Below are positions 19,733-32,083 of a stretch of DNA of 35,000 nt, piece after piece. The stretch is from the NCBI GenBank assembly GCA_001586965.3, contig LUCW03000329.1, positions 27,501 through 62,500 of the forward strand, given 5' to 3'. Every line of letters starts with the position of its first letter. The stretch's first letter is position 1. Origin of the DNA: Sphaeroforma sirkka (lineage: Eukaryota; Opisthokonta; Ichthyosporea; Ichthyophonida). The translations under genes were made by a program, and so were the position numbers. The notes beneath the pieces are model-generated. The model worked only from the letters and a program-made list of their open reading frames with translations. It had not been told where the DNA came from and did no database searches.

Positions 19733-22700
19733 TCATTTCTTCTTCTTGCCTTTGGCGCCGGACTTATTCACAATGCTCACATGCTGCCAAAGGAAGTTCA
19801 ATACATGTCAATGAATGAATGGCTCCATGCTCACAAAGCAGTAAAGCAGAACATGACATAGACTGTGCGACCAATACGACCAATCGCAGTCGATTTCTAT
19901 CTTTCTATAAACACAGCAGTCAAAAGTAGTGTGTGTGCGTACGATACAATCAGCAGTATATGTGTGCATAATACAATCAGCAGTATATGTGTGCACAATA
20001 CAATCAGCAGCATATGTGTGCATAGTACAATCAGCAGTATATATGTGCATAATGCAATCAGCAGTATGTGTGTGCATGATACAATCAGCAGTATATGTGT
20101 ACATAATACAATCAGCAGTATATGTGTGCATAATGCAATCAGCAGTATGTGTGTACATAATACAATCAGCAGTGTGTATGTTTATACTAAATCAGCAGTA
20201 TGTGTGTGCATAATACAATCAGCAGTATGTGTGTGCATGATACAATCAGCAGCATGTATGTTTATAATACAATCAGCAGTATGTGTGTGCATAATACAAT
20301 CAGCAGTATATGTGTGCATGATACAATCAGCAGTATGTGTGTGTATAATACAATCAGCAGTATGAGTGTGCATGATACAATCAGCAGTATGTGTGTGCAT
20401 AATACAATCAGCAGTATGTGCGTGCATGATACAATCAGCAGCATGTGTGTGCATAATACAATCAGCAGTATGTGTGCATGATACAATCAGCAGTATGTGT
20501 GTGCATAATACAATCAGGAGTATGTATGTTTATAATACAATCAGCAGTATATGTGTGCATAATACAATCAGCAGTATGTGTGTGCATAATGCAATCAGCA
20601 GATATATGTTTGTATGATACAATCAGCAGTGTACGAGTGTACGATATATTCCGCAGTGTGTGTATGTACGATATAACCCGCAAGTGTGTGTGCGTATGAT
20701 ATAATCAGAAAAGTGCGTATGTCTTATATAATCAGCAGTAGCGTGTGTGCACAAGACATTCTTAAATCATCGACAGACCCGTAAACACAAGCAACCTTTA
20801 TCGCCGCATGACCTAGTTTGTTTGGAATCGAAACTGTTCGAGTACACAAGTGCAATAAGCGACCACTAGATTTCAGAATAAAATAAGAATTGGGGAGAGG
20901 GTAAAAGCGCTCCAAAATACCTTTTTGTCGACCCTATAGTTCTCGGAGAGCAACTTGACGGCCTGCACCCAAAAAACAAAAAAAAAATTGTGGGTTTAGT
21001 GTTTTAGGGTTTTATTTAGAGTTTGAGGGGTTTGGTGCTTAAGGAACGTATACAAGCACGTGGGGAGTATACTCGCTTATAAAGCGTGCTAAATGAGAGC
21101 TCGATCTCGAATGTACTGTCTATGGTGCGATAAATTAAACTGAAGGTGCAAAGGTGGTAGTGGAACAAACAATCCAATTAACATAAATAAAAGTAGAAAC
21201 AAGAGAAAACAAAAGAAAAGAAAATAAAAGAAAAGAAAATCAAACGAAGTCATGCGAATGAGAAAACCGACCAATTAGGATCACTGAATCACCATCCTGC
21301 GATCAACAAGAGAAAATCTGGACATGACGCAATATGGTTATAATGCGAAGACATCGTTTCGCATCTCATTTTAAAACTCACCACCACACACGCGACAGTC
21401 TTCTGTATAGTCATAGCTGATAAGATGTGCATGTATATGTTTATTTACGACGTGTATGTATGTGCGTGCTTATGATGTGTATGTATATGTCTGTTTTATG
21501 TGTATGTATATGTGTGCTTATGATATGTATGTATGCGTGTGCATATGATATGTATGTATGTCTGTTTTATGATGTGTATGTATGTGTTTGTTTATGGGGT
21601 GTATGTACATGTTTGTTTATGATATGTATGTCTATGATTGTTTTATGTTGTGTATATATATGTTTAATTTATCATGTATATATATATGTTTGTTTTATGA
21701 TATGCATTTATATGCTTGATAGTTGTATTTTACACTCCTTTCCCTTGATACGACGCCATGTGAATTCAATTTCTCAGTAGGCACTTGTATATTCAATTAT
21801 TCAGTACACGCTTTTCTGGGACCTACTCGTATGCCCTAGAAAAAACAAACCCTCCGATACCCACCTGCGTAGAGGCGTTGCCTTGTACTAGGATCTCTTG
21901 CTCTCCACCTGCGGCGCTTGGATTGGGTTGGACTGGGGCGATTGAAGCGTGCAGTACATGACGACGTTAGTAGGTGAACCGCTCTGATTCTAGGATTTAG
22001 GGTTTAGGGCTATAAAGCTTGAAGATACATGGTAAACTCCCGTGGGCATATATATATATAAATATATAGTAATTACATGTCTGTACTTGTACATGTACAT
22101 ATACTTGTAATACATATACTTGTATACATGTACATGTAAAAGTACATATATTTGTATGTGTATGTGTAATGAGTGCACTGATACATATGCACCATAGAGC
22201 ACGGAACAACGTAGTTGCAGATGCAAAGCGGACTTTGTTTAGGCCGACAACTCACATAGCTGACTGAGGTGGGTGGGCCACACGATTGAGCTCTACGCAA
22301 TAAGACGTGCGTGAAAGTCTTTTGTCGGCACACACCGCTGACTAAACCGTTTGCCAAATCCATCGTGTGCAAGAAAGACGAATGGACCGAGCATCAGGTC
22401 TTTAATGGCGGATAGTCGTCATTCCGTTTGAAAACCGTGTGACTGTATACAAGAGGTGTGCTCACAACAACAAGACCAGCTCTACACATCGACAATCCCT
22501 TGCAAATGACCAAACACAGGTTCAGCAATCACACAACCACACCCAATCTAACCAGCCTACATATCAACTGCAACGGGGAGAGTGCCTGATGTCAGTTCTC
22601 ACGGTGGTGCGGATGGGATGAATGTTACCTGTAGCACTGCTTGCCATTGCATTGGAGATCTCTTTCACAAATGTTGCTAACGGTATCTCAAACGGCTTCA

Positions 22701-24631
22701 GATTCCGAATCAGCGTCACCATCTATCAATAAGTAGCAAGGAGCGATATTATCTATCAATAGATGAAAATAGGACGATAGTTTGAGTTATCTATCAATCA
22801 AAGGCAAGATAATGATATTTAGTTTTACTATCTATCAATCAAAGACAAGAAAGTGATATTTAGTTTTATTGTCTATCAATAAATTATTTAAAAAGATAAT
22901 GATATTTAGTTGTACAATTTATCAATAGATGAGAGGAGTGTATGATACACATAGAGTGAATAGAAGCAAGCAATCATCAAATCGTGCACGTGAAGAGCTT
23001 CAATGACCTGATTTATACAACAAATAAAATAAATAAGAAACCCCAGAGCAATAATTGACCTAATTTATAAAATAAATAAAACAAATAAAAAACCCCAGAG
23101 CAATAGCCACAGGGCTGAGGTACATGCAAGTGTAAAACAAGTCACTCATCTGACGCAAGTAGCATATCACACAAGAAACGAGTGAGCCATGGCAGTCAGG
23201 GTCACAGCAGCCGATATCGCAACAGAAAAGACTCAGACAACAGTAGCACACGGGAGAAGACTCAGACAACACTATCACACCACACGAGAGAAGACTAAGA
23301 CAACACACTGCGTGTGAATGTATTGTATTGCTGTACGAAGGCATCGTAATGCGATCGAGAGATGTTGGGATAGAAATAAGAGATAGAACACATCAGATCA
23401 CAACAGGTGAGGAAGACATGGTACAATTAAACAATAACTAGCTAGACACACGGTCACCGCAAACAAACGAGACAGACAACATAACCAACACAGTAGTACA
23501 TATCTCCATACAAACACTTCAACTATATACAAACACACTATATACAATCACTTCAACTATATACAAATACTCCAGCCTTATACTAACACTTCAACTATAT
23601 ACAAATACTCCAGCCATTTACAAACACTTCAGTCATCATACAAAGGAGGACTAGTTATGACTTGCAGGTGAATTGTTTGCGATTCATACCTTTGTGCCCA
23701 TGCGCTTTTCTATGATTATCTCTATTGGTTTGAAGGCTCCTTTCCTGTGCGTTGTGGACAAAATGAACATCCGAATGAACGTCGAGTAGCTCGACGCGAA
23801 AGTGATATACATACGCACTCACGGTGTAGTTGTATTCAGTTATGCCAAACTATAACATATACGTGTATGTATGCAATGGTATGGATGTACTTTAGTTATA
23901 CCACATTATCACATATACGCGTATGTATGCAATGGTATGGATGTACTTTAGTTATACCACATTATCACATATGCGCGTATGTATGCAACGGTATGGTTGT
24001 ACTTTGGTTATACCACATTATCACATATGCATGTATGTATGCAACGGTATGGATGTACTTTAATTATACCACATTACCACATATACGTGTATGTATGAAA
24101 CGGTAAGGATGTACTTTAGCTATATCACATTATCACATATACATGTATGTATGCAACGGTATAGATGTACTTTAGTTATACCACATTACTACATATACGT
24201 GTATGTATGCAACGGCAATCTAAAGTCAAGTCCCTGAGAACTGCACTGCACGTCTTCTGTATATGAATGTATAGTGTAGACAAGTTTGTTGATTAACGGA
24301 TGGGAATCAACATTCTTCCAATACAGCCGCGTCAACACATACAACTGGGTCTGTGCATGCGTCAGTATGGATACTCTCTACACGCGTATATCTAAATAAT
24401 CATTTACACAGAAATCTCGCTTTGATAGTACTTTGTTGAGAGTAAAAAATAACCGATTTTGGAAAGAGTTACGTAAACAACGAGACAGCCAAGTATGGGC
24501 GGAATACTGGACAAGTTTTTTAAAAAAAATCGATCGGAGTGCACTTTACGTATATCATATGATAGCTTTGTTAATCAAAAGCCACATGTACGCTCAACTT
24601 GTACTGTAAGAATATTTGTACACACACACAC

Positions 24632-24725
<94 letters not shown>

Positions 24726-25470
24726 TACATATATATATATATATACATATACACATACACATACATACGTACATGTACATACATTATATATATATATATA
24801 ATATATTATAATATGCCAATAATATATATATATATATACGTTTTATTATTATTATGTGGGTTAATATGGGTTATATATAATATATATATAATAATACATA
24901 TATATATATATTATTAATATAATATATATATATATATGTCAACTCAATAATATGGTTAATATATACAATATATAATATAATAACATATAATAATATTAAT
25001 AATATATGTAATAATAATACAATAATATGCATATAACATACGCAACAATAATAATATTTATACATGTTTTGCAGGACTCGGACATGGACATGCACACGGA
25101 CGCAGGATGTACACGCATCACGTCGGCACATGGATGCATGACATGCTTGCATTATGTTGTATGTAATATATATGTATATATATAATAATATATATATAAT
25201 GGCATAATAATAATATGTAATAATATATATACACATACATGCATACAATACATGTATGCGTATAATACATACATACCAACACCGCATACAGCACATATAT
25301 GCATTATATATATATATAATACATATATGTATAATATATATACATAATAATAATAAATAATAAAAAAAAAATATTAATATGTATATATATGCATACATGC
25401 ATGCATGCACATACGTATATATAATAATATATATAATATATGTATATATATAATAATAATAATATATATG

Positions 25471-25507
<37 letters not shown>

Positions 25508-25521
25508 TATATATGCATAAT

Positions 25522-25590
<69 letters not shown>

Positions 25591-28500
25591 ATTAGGGATG
25601 ATGTATATATGTATGCAAAGCAACTATTTGTTGTCTTATATATATATGGGCATATGTAGACCTCTCCTAGATTGAATATTCGTATGCATGTAAATTTATC
25701 AAGTTATATATGTGCAATAATGTCTCCGATTGTTTGGAAATATCTCGACATAGCTGTAACTATATGAAACAAACCTGTGAACAAACAAGATCACTACAGC
25801 GAAAAATACAAATGCCTACAAGCATAAAAGTATGATTGGTGATATGAGATGTGTGCCACGTATATACACTAAAGTGATAATATGTGTTAATATTGACCAC
25901 ACACGCCCTCATCGAATAGGATTTAGTAGCATAGTCCCATTTCAGAAGCTAATGACCACTCAAAGACTTCGGTAGAGTTTAGGTCTTCATGAGATGAGGG
26001 TTTACGGTTTAGGGTTTAGGGTTTAATGTGGCAGAAATAGAACACAATATTCAGCAGTGCTCAGCGCATACCGTATGGTTGTGGAGCCATCGGCTGCGGT
26101 GACCTGATGGTACTTGTGACACTTCTGTACGGCTAAATTGGTAATTTCGTCTCGAGCGATCTCTAATTGGTTGGTCAGCTTACCCAACCAGGGATCACAT
26201 ACTTTTTGTATATGAAGGAACGAAATAGGTGAATGCAAACAATAGGGCATCAATGAAAACAGTAGGACATGGATGGAAAGGAAAGACGATCAAATAAATA
26301 ATAGGACACGAATGGGAAAATAAGACAAAATAGGACTGAATGGAAAATACTTTGTATCTGCACTTAGACACGACAAATTAAAACTCAAATACTAGAACAA
26401 AAGTTGGAAAATAACTACCAACCACTCAATCGGGTTGTTTCTTGTTTCTAACCCTGAGACCCCAATACAAACAGGGTGTCATGATTGGTGGAAGGTTAAG
26501 TCCCGTACATTTAGACGCAGAGTCATTCTACGTACTACTAATTGCAGCGAAACCCCTAAAAACCCTAACCCAAAACCCTAAACGCTAAAACATACCCAGC
26601 ATTCGGGGGTTAGTCTTAGAGATGCAGCCGTTGGCGTCTGCGTACTGGTCGATCAGTTGGCGCATTTGTCTGTCCGTGATGTAGGTGTGCTTAGTCTCCT
26701 GCTTCGCATCGAATAAGAACTGCAGCGTGTCACTAGGTCTGTACACATCTGTCACAGTGCCACGTTTACCGCTGGTTGCAGTGTCTGACACTTCCTTGTT
26801 CACTGTAGACGGGATTGTTGGTTGCACTTCGATTTAGCAGTGTTTGAGTTTTATAAGCCCTAAAAACCATAAAACCCTCACCAAAAAAGGAGATATAGGT
26901 ACTACCTGGGAACTCACTATCACACAGTACAAAATGTGAGAAAAATAGAAGGGTGGTAGAGCTACGCTCACCCCCTTATCAAGGGATCAAGAGGTGAATG
27001 AGAAGAGATTAGCACAAGAGAGAGTAGGTCCAAGTCCCACCAAATGAGAGTGTTAAAATGATAAATGAGAAGAAAGAAATTAAAAAATACCGTTTTAATC
27101 ATAGTTACCAGAGTTCAACTTTAAGTGCACACACACGCTCATAACCCAAACATCCGTGTCCATGCCCACATACCTACAAATTGTATACACGCACACACTC
27201 GACCCACCTATAATTGTCGCACAAAATCATATAGGAAAAACGTTGATAACACTATGACGTGGAGCATTACAAACAGAACTATGAGTCCCGTCGATTGTAG
27301 AGCCACACTGAACCATCCAAAACCACGCACGCACAGAGGTGCACAGAAACCACACATTACACAGCTACCGATGCATTTGCTAGTTATTTTCCCACAGGCA
27401 CACAAGTACACACTGCACAGCTACCAATGCATTTGTTAGTTATTTTCCCACAGGCACACAAATGCACACTACACAGCTACCAATGCATTTGTTAGTTATT
27501 TTCCCACAGGCACACAAATACACACTGCATAGCTACCAATGCATTTGTTAGTTATTTTCCCACAGGCACACAAATGCACACTACACAGCTACCAATGCAT
27601 TTTGTTAGTTATTTTTTCCCACAGGCACACAAATACACACTGCACAGCTACCAATGCATTTGTTAGTTATTTTCCCGCAGGCAAACAAATACACACTGCA
27701 CAGCCACCGGCACATTCGGTTGTATGTCGATGTGCTCAATTGAGCTTATTTAGGGTTTTAGGGTAAGTAAATCTTTCATGTATTCAGATTCCGCACGAGA
27801 GCCCAACATTTAGACCACTACGCGTCGCACGCGCAGAGATATGACATCATCGGTACAACCTCGAGATGTATATGTCTAGATACAATATCTTGAGAAAGGG
27901 TCTTGATCTAGAGTTCAGGGTTTTGGGTTTTGGCGTGTGTACCTGTGCCCTTGATTACGCGGTGGTGCGCCAGTGCTTCGTGCGTTCGATTGACTGACGC
28001 GATGACTGATACACCCTTGCTTTGCTCCTTCAGCGTGATGATACCCTCCTTCTCCATGTCCTGCAAAAACTTACCGATTTTCTTATACCTGGTACGGTGC
28101 AGATGAGTAGAGTGTGGTTAGAGATGAGGCGATAGAGGTCCAGGTACACATGAGCAGAGGGTGGTTAGCCGTCAAGCATTGATAGGCGCATGACGTGGAT
28201 GAGATATCAATAGTACCTGAGCGCATAAGGCCATGTACATGCACACACGCCAGACATTGAATTATCGCGCTGTCGACACGACACGACTTTAATCGCAAGA
28301 AGGCGGGTATTTGCAATCTCGCAGGCACCATATGACTGTCATAGAACACAGACACAAGTACTGACAATATACTCACACATATATCTACTCTACTTACTTG
28401 CTTCCTTTAATATCTAATCCATCATACACTCACACACACATTTAATCTACATATTTTCTTCCTTTGGTATCCAATCCATCCTACACACACACATCTACTC

Positions 28501-31500
28501 AACTTACTTGCTTCCTTGAATATCCAATTCATCGTACACTCACACACACATCTACTCACTTACTTGCTTCCTTTTATATCCAATCCATCGGTACCTGGCA
28601 TTCTCGCAGGCACCATATGACTGCCATAGAACGCAGACACAAGCACAGGAAACACGCTGTCGCTTTTGGCACTGGTTTTCCAACTCGTCAGAAATGCGTA
28701 TCTCAATGCCTCCTCTGCACTCATCGGTGCTGCGTCGTCTGTGTATGTGCTTCCTTCCGTCTGTGTTGCTGTGTGCGTGTCTTCAGTGTGTTCATCCGTT
28801 TGAGCGTGTGAGTCAGTGGTGCCGTGCGTAGGTTGTGAGCTGTTGCTAGCGGTGGTCTGTGCAGCCACGCCCGTGTCGTCTGTGTCGCTGTGTGCGGAGA
28901 TCTCCTCGTTTTCGGACGATCTGTGATTTTTTTGTGCAGAGACGAATGTCAATGCCATCATTGAACTGCGAAAAACCCTAAACCCTAACCCTGTCCCCGC
29001 ATTCACCCATCCGAATGTAAGACAGAAACCATACACACAACATCATAGGGCACTATACACAAACAAGCACGCAATGCAGCAAACATGCACAGTCACTTCA
29101 TACACCCCCGTACTCACCCATCCGAAAGTAACACAGCAACCATACACACAACATCATATGGCTCTATGCACAAACAAGCACGCAACGCAGCAAACATGCA
29201 CAGTCCTTTCATACACCCCAGTACTCACCCATCGGCCGAGGTCCACATGGTCTGCTCGCGCTGGATGGTTGAAGGCGGTTGTGTCTTTGGGCCAAACTCC
29301 CACAAGTAATCTGTGACATAGTGGAGAATTGCCACTCCCTTGCCGTTCATGCCATCGAATTTGATGTCGCGGTTGCTTTTCAGCATCTTACCTACCTGGA
29401 TGTGCAAAGGAGGAGACGGTACAACGGATGAGAATCATAGACATAGACGGCAGATAAATATCAACCATACACAGTTAACTGACACCAATCCTTATCAGCC
29501 ATGGACACTTGACTAAATGCAACTTCAACTACGTACGTAGAGCTGCCTTGTGTGTGGAGAACACTCGCAGTGTGCGGTGTAAATGATATCTCGCGTTGAT
29601 CCCAGTGAGTATGTCAACCGATACTCAGACTATGGTCTTCGTTTCATGAACAGAGCAATTTGTCACAGCATTGTAAGATTTCAGGACGAAAGCAGCATAA
29701 AGTGAGCAGCATCACTTTCGCTCCTAGTTGTCAAGTGACGATGACATGATTTTTCAGGATGTCCTTTTCGTGGCTAGATCACAAATGATACAGATATGGT
29801 GCTATGCGCTACGATTGGTGGAGATATGGTTCTATGCGCTACAAGTGGTGAAGATATGGTTATATGCAGCCCCTGGGGCGAAGGCGTCACGTCAGTGTGT
29901 TATAAAAAACACATAAGTACTTCCACAAAACAAGTGGTTAACATGCACAGAATTGCGCGTATGTACACAACTCGCATCGAATGACCTGGTGGACGCATAC
30001 TTGCAGCGATGACGCGGATTTCAACGATATCATTGGACTCGTGCGCGTGTATACATACACGCCCTGCACGTACCATTCGTGTAGTTGTAACACGTTCTTA
30101 AACATCGATCACCCCAGAATGCATGTATGATACTTCTATCCCATAACCTGTATTGTAAGATGCGCATACGCTCACATACGGCTCATTTCAGATCGTTCTC
30201 AGAATTAGGCTATGAGTGCACTACGGATACACACGAACAGATCGTACATCAACACAGACACAGCCACACCAGAACAAAGAACAACTACCATCCAGTTGTG
30301 CCGAACGTACCGCAAACGCCCCGAATGCAGAGGTTGTGCAGTCATTGACCGCAACTGGCTCACCCACAGTAAGCGGTGGCAAACAGTGCACGTTTTCACT
30401 CGGCACAGCCACACCCGGCAGCATCAGGTCTGCACCACCCAGGATCTTCTTAGCGACAAAGGAGTTTGTACTGAGCGACGACACACACGACGGGAGCAGC
30501 CACAAGGCATAGACGGTGGGGAGGAGTGGCCCGTCTTTGGTGCTGAAGAACAGTGGCACCTGCAGGCGAGAGAAGCTGTGTCTATGAGAATGTGCGTGGG
30601 TTGAGGGTGTGGCAATGGGGGAGAGTAAGGGACAGGAAGGAGTGATGTATTGTGGGCCCTTTCTGTCTATCGAGTGGGTCATCTTGAGGTCATCTCCGCG
30701 AAGAGCATAGTCTTAGCATAGATGTTGCTAGGGTGGCCAGCCCATTTAGCAAACCCGATTTTACGACGTTCTGTAATCACCATGTCGACTCACAAACCAC
30801 CCGAACTCACAAATCGAAGGGTTTCAGTTATTCAAGGCTAAGATTCTATAAACACAAAGCACACGGAACGGCTATGAGACTTGCGGCAGTACAACCAGAG
30901 GTATTATTTAACCATATCATCACACATTGATTCATCTGGGCCTTTTGACATCCAACGAAACTCACAACCAACTCCATAGCACGTGTTCTCTTGCTGTGGA
31001 CAATACGCGTCCACAAATAAATAACAAGTGCTACACGTGTAAAGCAAATGGACTTGCATATAAGCGACGGATACGTTGGTGGTGACATACTGAGTTGACC
31101 ACATAGCACAGCACTATGCCGTCTGCGCTGGTCTGCAGTTTGGCTAGGCGCACCTCTCCTTTGACAGGGACCACAGAATCCAGCTGCTCAGTGGTGACGG
31201 AGGGAAACGCCTGCAGCACATTGGTACGTAGTTTGCGACATTCACTCGTTCTGCAACGAGATGGGAGACGAAAGTTCACATAATCCGGTGATCAGTACAC
31301 AGCAGGGGTGCTTATTGGGGACACAGATATACAGGTGGTGTACAGTGATAGAACGAGCCACACGAAAGTGGAGGAAGGGTGCATAGGTAAGCACTCTGGA
31401 TTTTTATAGATATTAAAAGTTACGAGATATTAAGAGATACTCGCAATAGAGTCTGTAGAAGTACTTTAGAAGTTTTTCCCCCAATATACATGACGATAAA

Positions 31501-31841
31501 TCCTTTGTGCACGCATGCACCTGTTGACAATCCCCACAATGACACAAAAAACTCAACGATACAACGGTAAACAGTATCAGGTATAATGTGATCCACAGAG
31601 AAGCTATGAATGCATTGCTAATGTACAAAGATTACGCAGTAAGTATTGCAGTCACTTTATTTGAACGCATCAGATGCACGGTAGCTCAAGACTGTACTAG
31701 GATTATTCCAAATTCAGTAAAAAAGATATATTAAATATTCAAAAAAGGTCTGAACATTACACAACACGCTCCTCTATGTGCGAACTATACACATACTTGA
31801 TTGCTGTTGGTTGGTTTTACGTGGAATGGCTTCCTGAACAT
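19733..31841 (-). CDS. EIF2D: Translation factor eIF2D (ligatin), at least 13 exons, about 605 aa
   Basis: Exons from 5' to 3': 31841-31797, 31250-31091, 30559-30311, 29395-29229, 28965-28564, 28088-27943, 26826-26596, 26201-26072, 23744-23690, 22722-22629, 21908-21865, 20962-20921, 19783-19733. From exon 2 on, all phases match. eIF2D handles initiator tRNA and recycles 40S subunits in the cytosol. Seen in order: MFRKPFHVK start and [15 protein letters not shown] (MCT1-like N-domain); PTVYALW and [14 protein letters not shown] (PUA); an acidic Ser/Thr-rich linker; [10 protein letters not shown], then [17 protein letters not shown]...SKGV (winged helix); [12 protein letters not shown]...QLIDQY (SWIB/MDM2-like); [21 protein letters not shown] and EQEILVQGN (SUI1 domain); and a GKKKK tail. 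Exon 1 ends in phase 0 but exon 2 starts in phase 2, so a microexon or unusual splice is missing from the model. The best-supported gene here. Confidence 0.93.
19930..20735. repeat. 27-bp minisatellite in the last intron of eIF2D
   Basis: About 29 units of aatacaatcagcagtatgtg plus tgtgcat. The array occupies most of the intron between exon 12 (20921-20962) and the terminal exon (19733-19783). Open frames on both strands here are repeat artefacts. Confidence 0.95.
20988..21036 (+). other. Degenerate telomere-like TTTAGGG cluster, eIF2D intron 11
   Basis: Variants of TTTAGGG (gtgggtttagtgttttaggg and following) lie about 25 bp from the exon 12 acceptor, separated from it by an A-rich run that reads as a polypyrimidine tract on the gene strand. 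Confidence 0.7.
21424..21720. repeat. Degenerate TATG-rich repeat, eIF2D intron 11
   Basis: Loose units of atgatgtgtatgtatatgtt plus gttt. The surrounding 21040-21420 holds an A-rich, purine-biased stretch (about 21175-21245) and no exon signals. Confidence 0.75.
21988..22012 (+). other. TTTAGGG motif pair, eIF2D intron 10
   Basis: Two adjacent TTTAGGG units (aggatttagggtttagggct) upstream of exon 11 on the gene strand. The rest of the intron (21909-22628) holds an acatgtac-type repeat at 22075-22160 and otherwise unique sequence. Confidence 0.75.
22728..22930. repeat. Minisatellite, about 50-60-bp unit, eIF2D intron 9
   Basis: About four units containing atctatcaatcaaagacaag and gatatttagttttact. 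On the gene strand the array ends at the acceptor of exon 10, whose attgatag is part of the repeat. Confidence 0.8.
22985..23640. repeat. Short direct repeats, eIF2D intron 9
   Basis: Paired copies of aataaaaaaccccagagcaat-type sequence near 23025-23105, of agaagactcagacaaca near 23225-23305, and several units of cacttcaactatatacaaa at 23510-23640. Confidence 0.7.
23835..24215. repeat. 55-bp minisatellite, eIF2D intron 8
   Basis: Seven units containing cacattatcacatatacgtg and tatgtatgcaacggtatgga in the intron between exon 8 and exon 9. Confidence 0.9.
24625..25600. repeat. AT-rich microsatellite block, eIF2D intron 8
   Basis: Long (TA)n tracts at about 24635-24720 and 25470-25585, with TAA/TA-rich sequence between. 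The block adds much of the length of the largest eIF2D intron (23745-26071). The flanks 24216-24600 and 25601-25990 are AT-rich unique sequence without visible genes. Confidence 0.95.
25997..26026 (+). other. Telomere-like TTTAGGG cluster, eIF2D intron 8
   Basis: Three to four TTTAGGG-type units (tttacggtttagggtttagg and following), beginning about 45 bp after the exon 8 donor on the gene strand, where they read AAACCCT. Confidence 0.85.
26548..26592 (+). other. Telomere-like CCCTAAA cluster, eIF2D intron 7
   Basis: Four to five CCCTAAA variants (aacccctaaaaaccctaacc and following) lie immediately after the exon 7 donor on the gene strand. The rest of the intron (26202-26547) has a weak repeat of aatgaaaacagtaggacatg at 26220-26345. 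Confidence 0.85.
26855..26880 (+). other. Telomere-like CCCTAAA motifs, eIF2D intron 6
   Basis: Two degenerate units (agccctaaaaaccataaaac) just upstream of the exon 7 acceptor on the gene strand. Confidence 0.6.
27355..27710. repeat. 57-bp minisatellite, eIF2D intron 6
   Basis: Six to seven units containing cacagctaccaatgcatttg and ttagttattttcccacaggc. On the plus strand every unit resembles a 3' splice site (ttttcccacag), but the host gene reads the opposite strand. Confidence 0.95.
27747..27933 (+). other. Two telomere-like TTTAGGG clusters, eIF2D intron 6
   Basis: Motifs tttagggttttagggta at 27750-27767 and gttcagggttttgggttt at 27913-27930. The second is about 10 bp past the exon 6 donor on the gene strand. 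Confidence 0.65.
28311..28366 (-). pseudogene. Partial duplicate of eIF2D exon 5 inside intron 5
   Basis: About 56 bp closely match 28598-28651 in exon 5, keeping the part that encodes [11 protein letters not shown] (here [11 protein letters not shown]) with only a few substitutions. The copy lies about 287 bp downstream on the gene strand. It has no obvious acceptor of its own and runs into unrelated sequence, so it appears to be an exon relic rather than a used alternative exon. Confidence 0.8.
28375..28600. repeat. Repeat carrying the 3' end and splice donor of eIF2D exon 5
   Basis: About four units of 50-62 bp containing cttacttgcttcctttaata and ccaatccatc. The rightmost unit is the true end of exon 5, where the gene strand reads a LDIKGSK-like tail followed by gtaagt. 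Two other units keep the same donor and the last is degenerate. Confidence 0.85.
28971..28992 (+). other. Telomere-like CCCTAAA cluster next to the exon 5 acceptor
   Basis: The sequence aaaaccctaaaccctaaccc lies directly upstream of the exon 5 acceptor on the gene strand (TTTAGGG runs then cgcag), within the usual polypyrimidine and branch-point window. Confidence 0.85.
29035..29228. repeat. Duplicated approximately 110-bp segment, eIF2D intron 4
   Basis: Two tandem copies containing cacaaacaagcacgcaacgc and tacacccccgtactcaccca. The unit ends with the gtgagt donor of exon 4 on the gene strand, so the donor sequence is present in the second copy and again near 29110. A third partial copy of cacccatccgaa lies at 29002. 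Confidence 0.75.
29396..30310. other. eIF2D intron 3, mostly unique sequence
   Basis: No exon, RNA gene or long repeat is visible. A short repeat of gatatggttctatgcgctac occurs three times at about 29795-29870. Open frames of 60-70 codons here have no splice context supporting them. Confidence 0.6.
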
Positions 31842-32083
31842 TACGTGTCACTATCGATGCACACCACGGTTAAGGGAAGGCAATGCGGCTGGGCAACTGC
31901 TTGTGGGTGTGGTCTCGTTGGTTGATGTGTGAATGGAATATGCAATTACTTATTATTATAGATAAATAACTTATTAGATACATACACTACACTACGCAAG
32001 TAAATGTTCACGTCAAGTCCCATTTATATATCTACTATAAGAATACTTGAACACAACCATCGCACCAGTGTAAATATGTGCCA

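Noticed and set aside
19590..19814. Plus-strand frame with a membrane-helix-like run near 19660-19740
   Set aside because: It is antisense to the last eIF2D exon; the minus strand spells the conserved basic C-terminal tail in phase.
26841..27120. Possible exon between eIF2D exons 6 and 7
   Set aside because: Exons 6 and 7 join in phase 1, and the protein is continuous with the family there.
28971..28992. A chromosome end or telomere, suggested by tandem CCCTAAA
   Set aside because: Only two to three units, embedded in an intron with exons on both sides.
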